A stretch of 5,116 nt of DNA from Bryobacteraceae bacterium (GTDB taxonomy: Bacteria; Acidobacteriota; Terriglobia; Bryobacterales; Bryobacteraceae), in contig JAICMB010000296.1 in the NCBI GenBank assembly GCA_025929455.1, positions 1 to 5,116 of the forward strand, read 5' to 3'. A model generated the notes under the pieces. It saw only the letters and a list, made by a program, of their open reading frames with translations. It had not been told where the DNA came from and did no database searches. Positions 4,903 to 5,116 of this stretch are shown here, piece by piece; position 1 is the first letter of the stretch; each line of letters starts with the position of its first letter. A program made the translations under genes and the position numbers.

Positions 4903-5116
4903 GGCTTGCGGGGCTTCGGCGTCCTGCGGTAGCGGGCCGGGGTCTCGGCCACGCGTCCGGACGTGCGCATCGTGGAGACTTTGCGCGCCCATGCGACGGC
5001 GGCAGCGAGGTCATCGTCGCCCAGATTCAATTCGGCCAGTTTGGCGCGCACCGCGTTTGCGCGTTGCATGCGCACGGGAGTCAGCACCAGTCGCCCCGCG
5101 CGTGCTTCGATTTCGA
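4899..5116 (-). CDS. AbrB-like antitoxin partner of the PIN toxin (5' end outside window)
   Basis: An open frame enters from the right edge and ends in TGA at 4901-4899, giving 71 C-terminal residues. It begins EIEARAGRLVLTPVR, which resembles the last strands of a SpoVT-AbrB DNA-binding domain ('...V-E...G-x-L-V-L-x-P'). A helical segment follows, RANAVRAKLAELNLGDDDLAAAVAWARK, suited to toxin binding. The tail is basic and proline-rich (ARYRRTPKPRKP) and probably disordered. The diagnostic N-terminal half is beyond the window, so the AbrB assignment rests on this remnant and on the coupled PIN toxin gene. The GTG at 5087 and ATG at 5069 are internal codons, not starts. The operon's promoter would lie outside the window. 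Confidence 0.7.
   Translation of the reverse strand, partial: EIEARAGRLVLTPVRMQRANAVRAKLAELNLGDDDLAAAVAWARKVSTMRTSGRVAETPARYRRTPKPRKP

Overview
The window is GC-rich, densely coded DNA. It looks like a gammaproteobacterium of the Xanthomonadales type (Rhodanobacteraceae or Lysobacteraceae). That guess rests on base composition, protein style, the interspersed repeats built on GTCATTCCGG/TGGATTCCGG boxes and a short GNGTCCC heptamer run. It is an inference; no marker gene is present.

Layout. (1) The 3' part of a DUF5996 gene runs off the left edge on the + strand (1-402). (2) A gene-free stretch (403-640) lies between it and a convergent DUF4336 gene and holds a structured interspersed repeat. 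(3) On the - strand are a DUF4336 metallo-hydrolase-like protein (641-1363) and, upstream of it, a toxin-antitoxin operon of an AbrB/MazE-type antitoxin (1901-2125) and a Doc/Fic-fold toxin (1449-1901), with stop and start overlapping as TGATG. A palindromic AT-rich operator/promoter precedes the operon. (4) A second copy of the repeat, carrying an extra 72 bp of hairpins, occupies most of 2223-2422. (5) A secreted GH39 glycosidase (beta-xylosidase family) lies on the - strand (2467-3972). It is divergent from a VOC-fold protein on the + strand (4062-4481). (6) At the right edge is a second toxin-antitoxin pair on the - strand: a PIN-domain toxin (4471-4902) and an AbrB-like antitoxin cut by the window end. 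Their reading frames overlap as GTGA, and the toxin gene's tail overlaps the tail of the VOC gene by 11 bp.

How it fits together. The genes do not form one pathway. The window reads as an accessory or variable chromosomal segment with two independent toxin-antitoxin modules, a plant-polysaccharide enzyme and stand-alone small-domain proteins, separated by repeats. The least explained signal is the repeat at 479-609 and 2223-2422. It can fold into a four-armed, cloverleaf-like structure, and the two copies differ by a C:G to T:A change that preserves pairing in one arm. This suggests the folded form matters, as RNA or as single-stranded or cruciform DNA.
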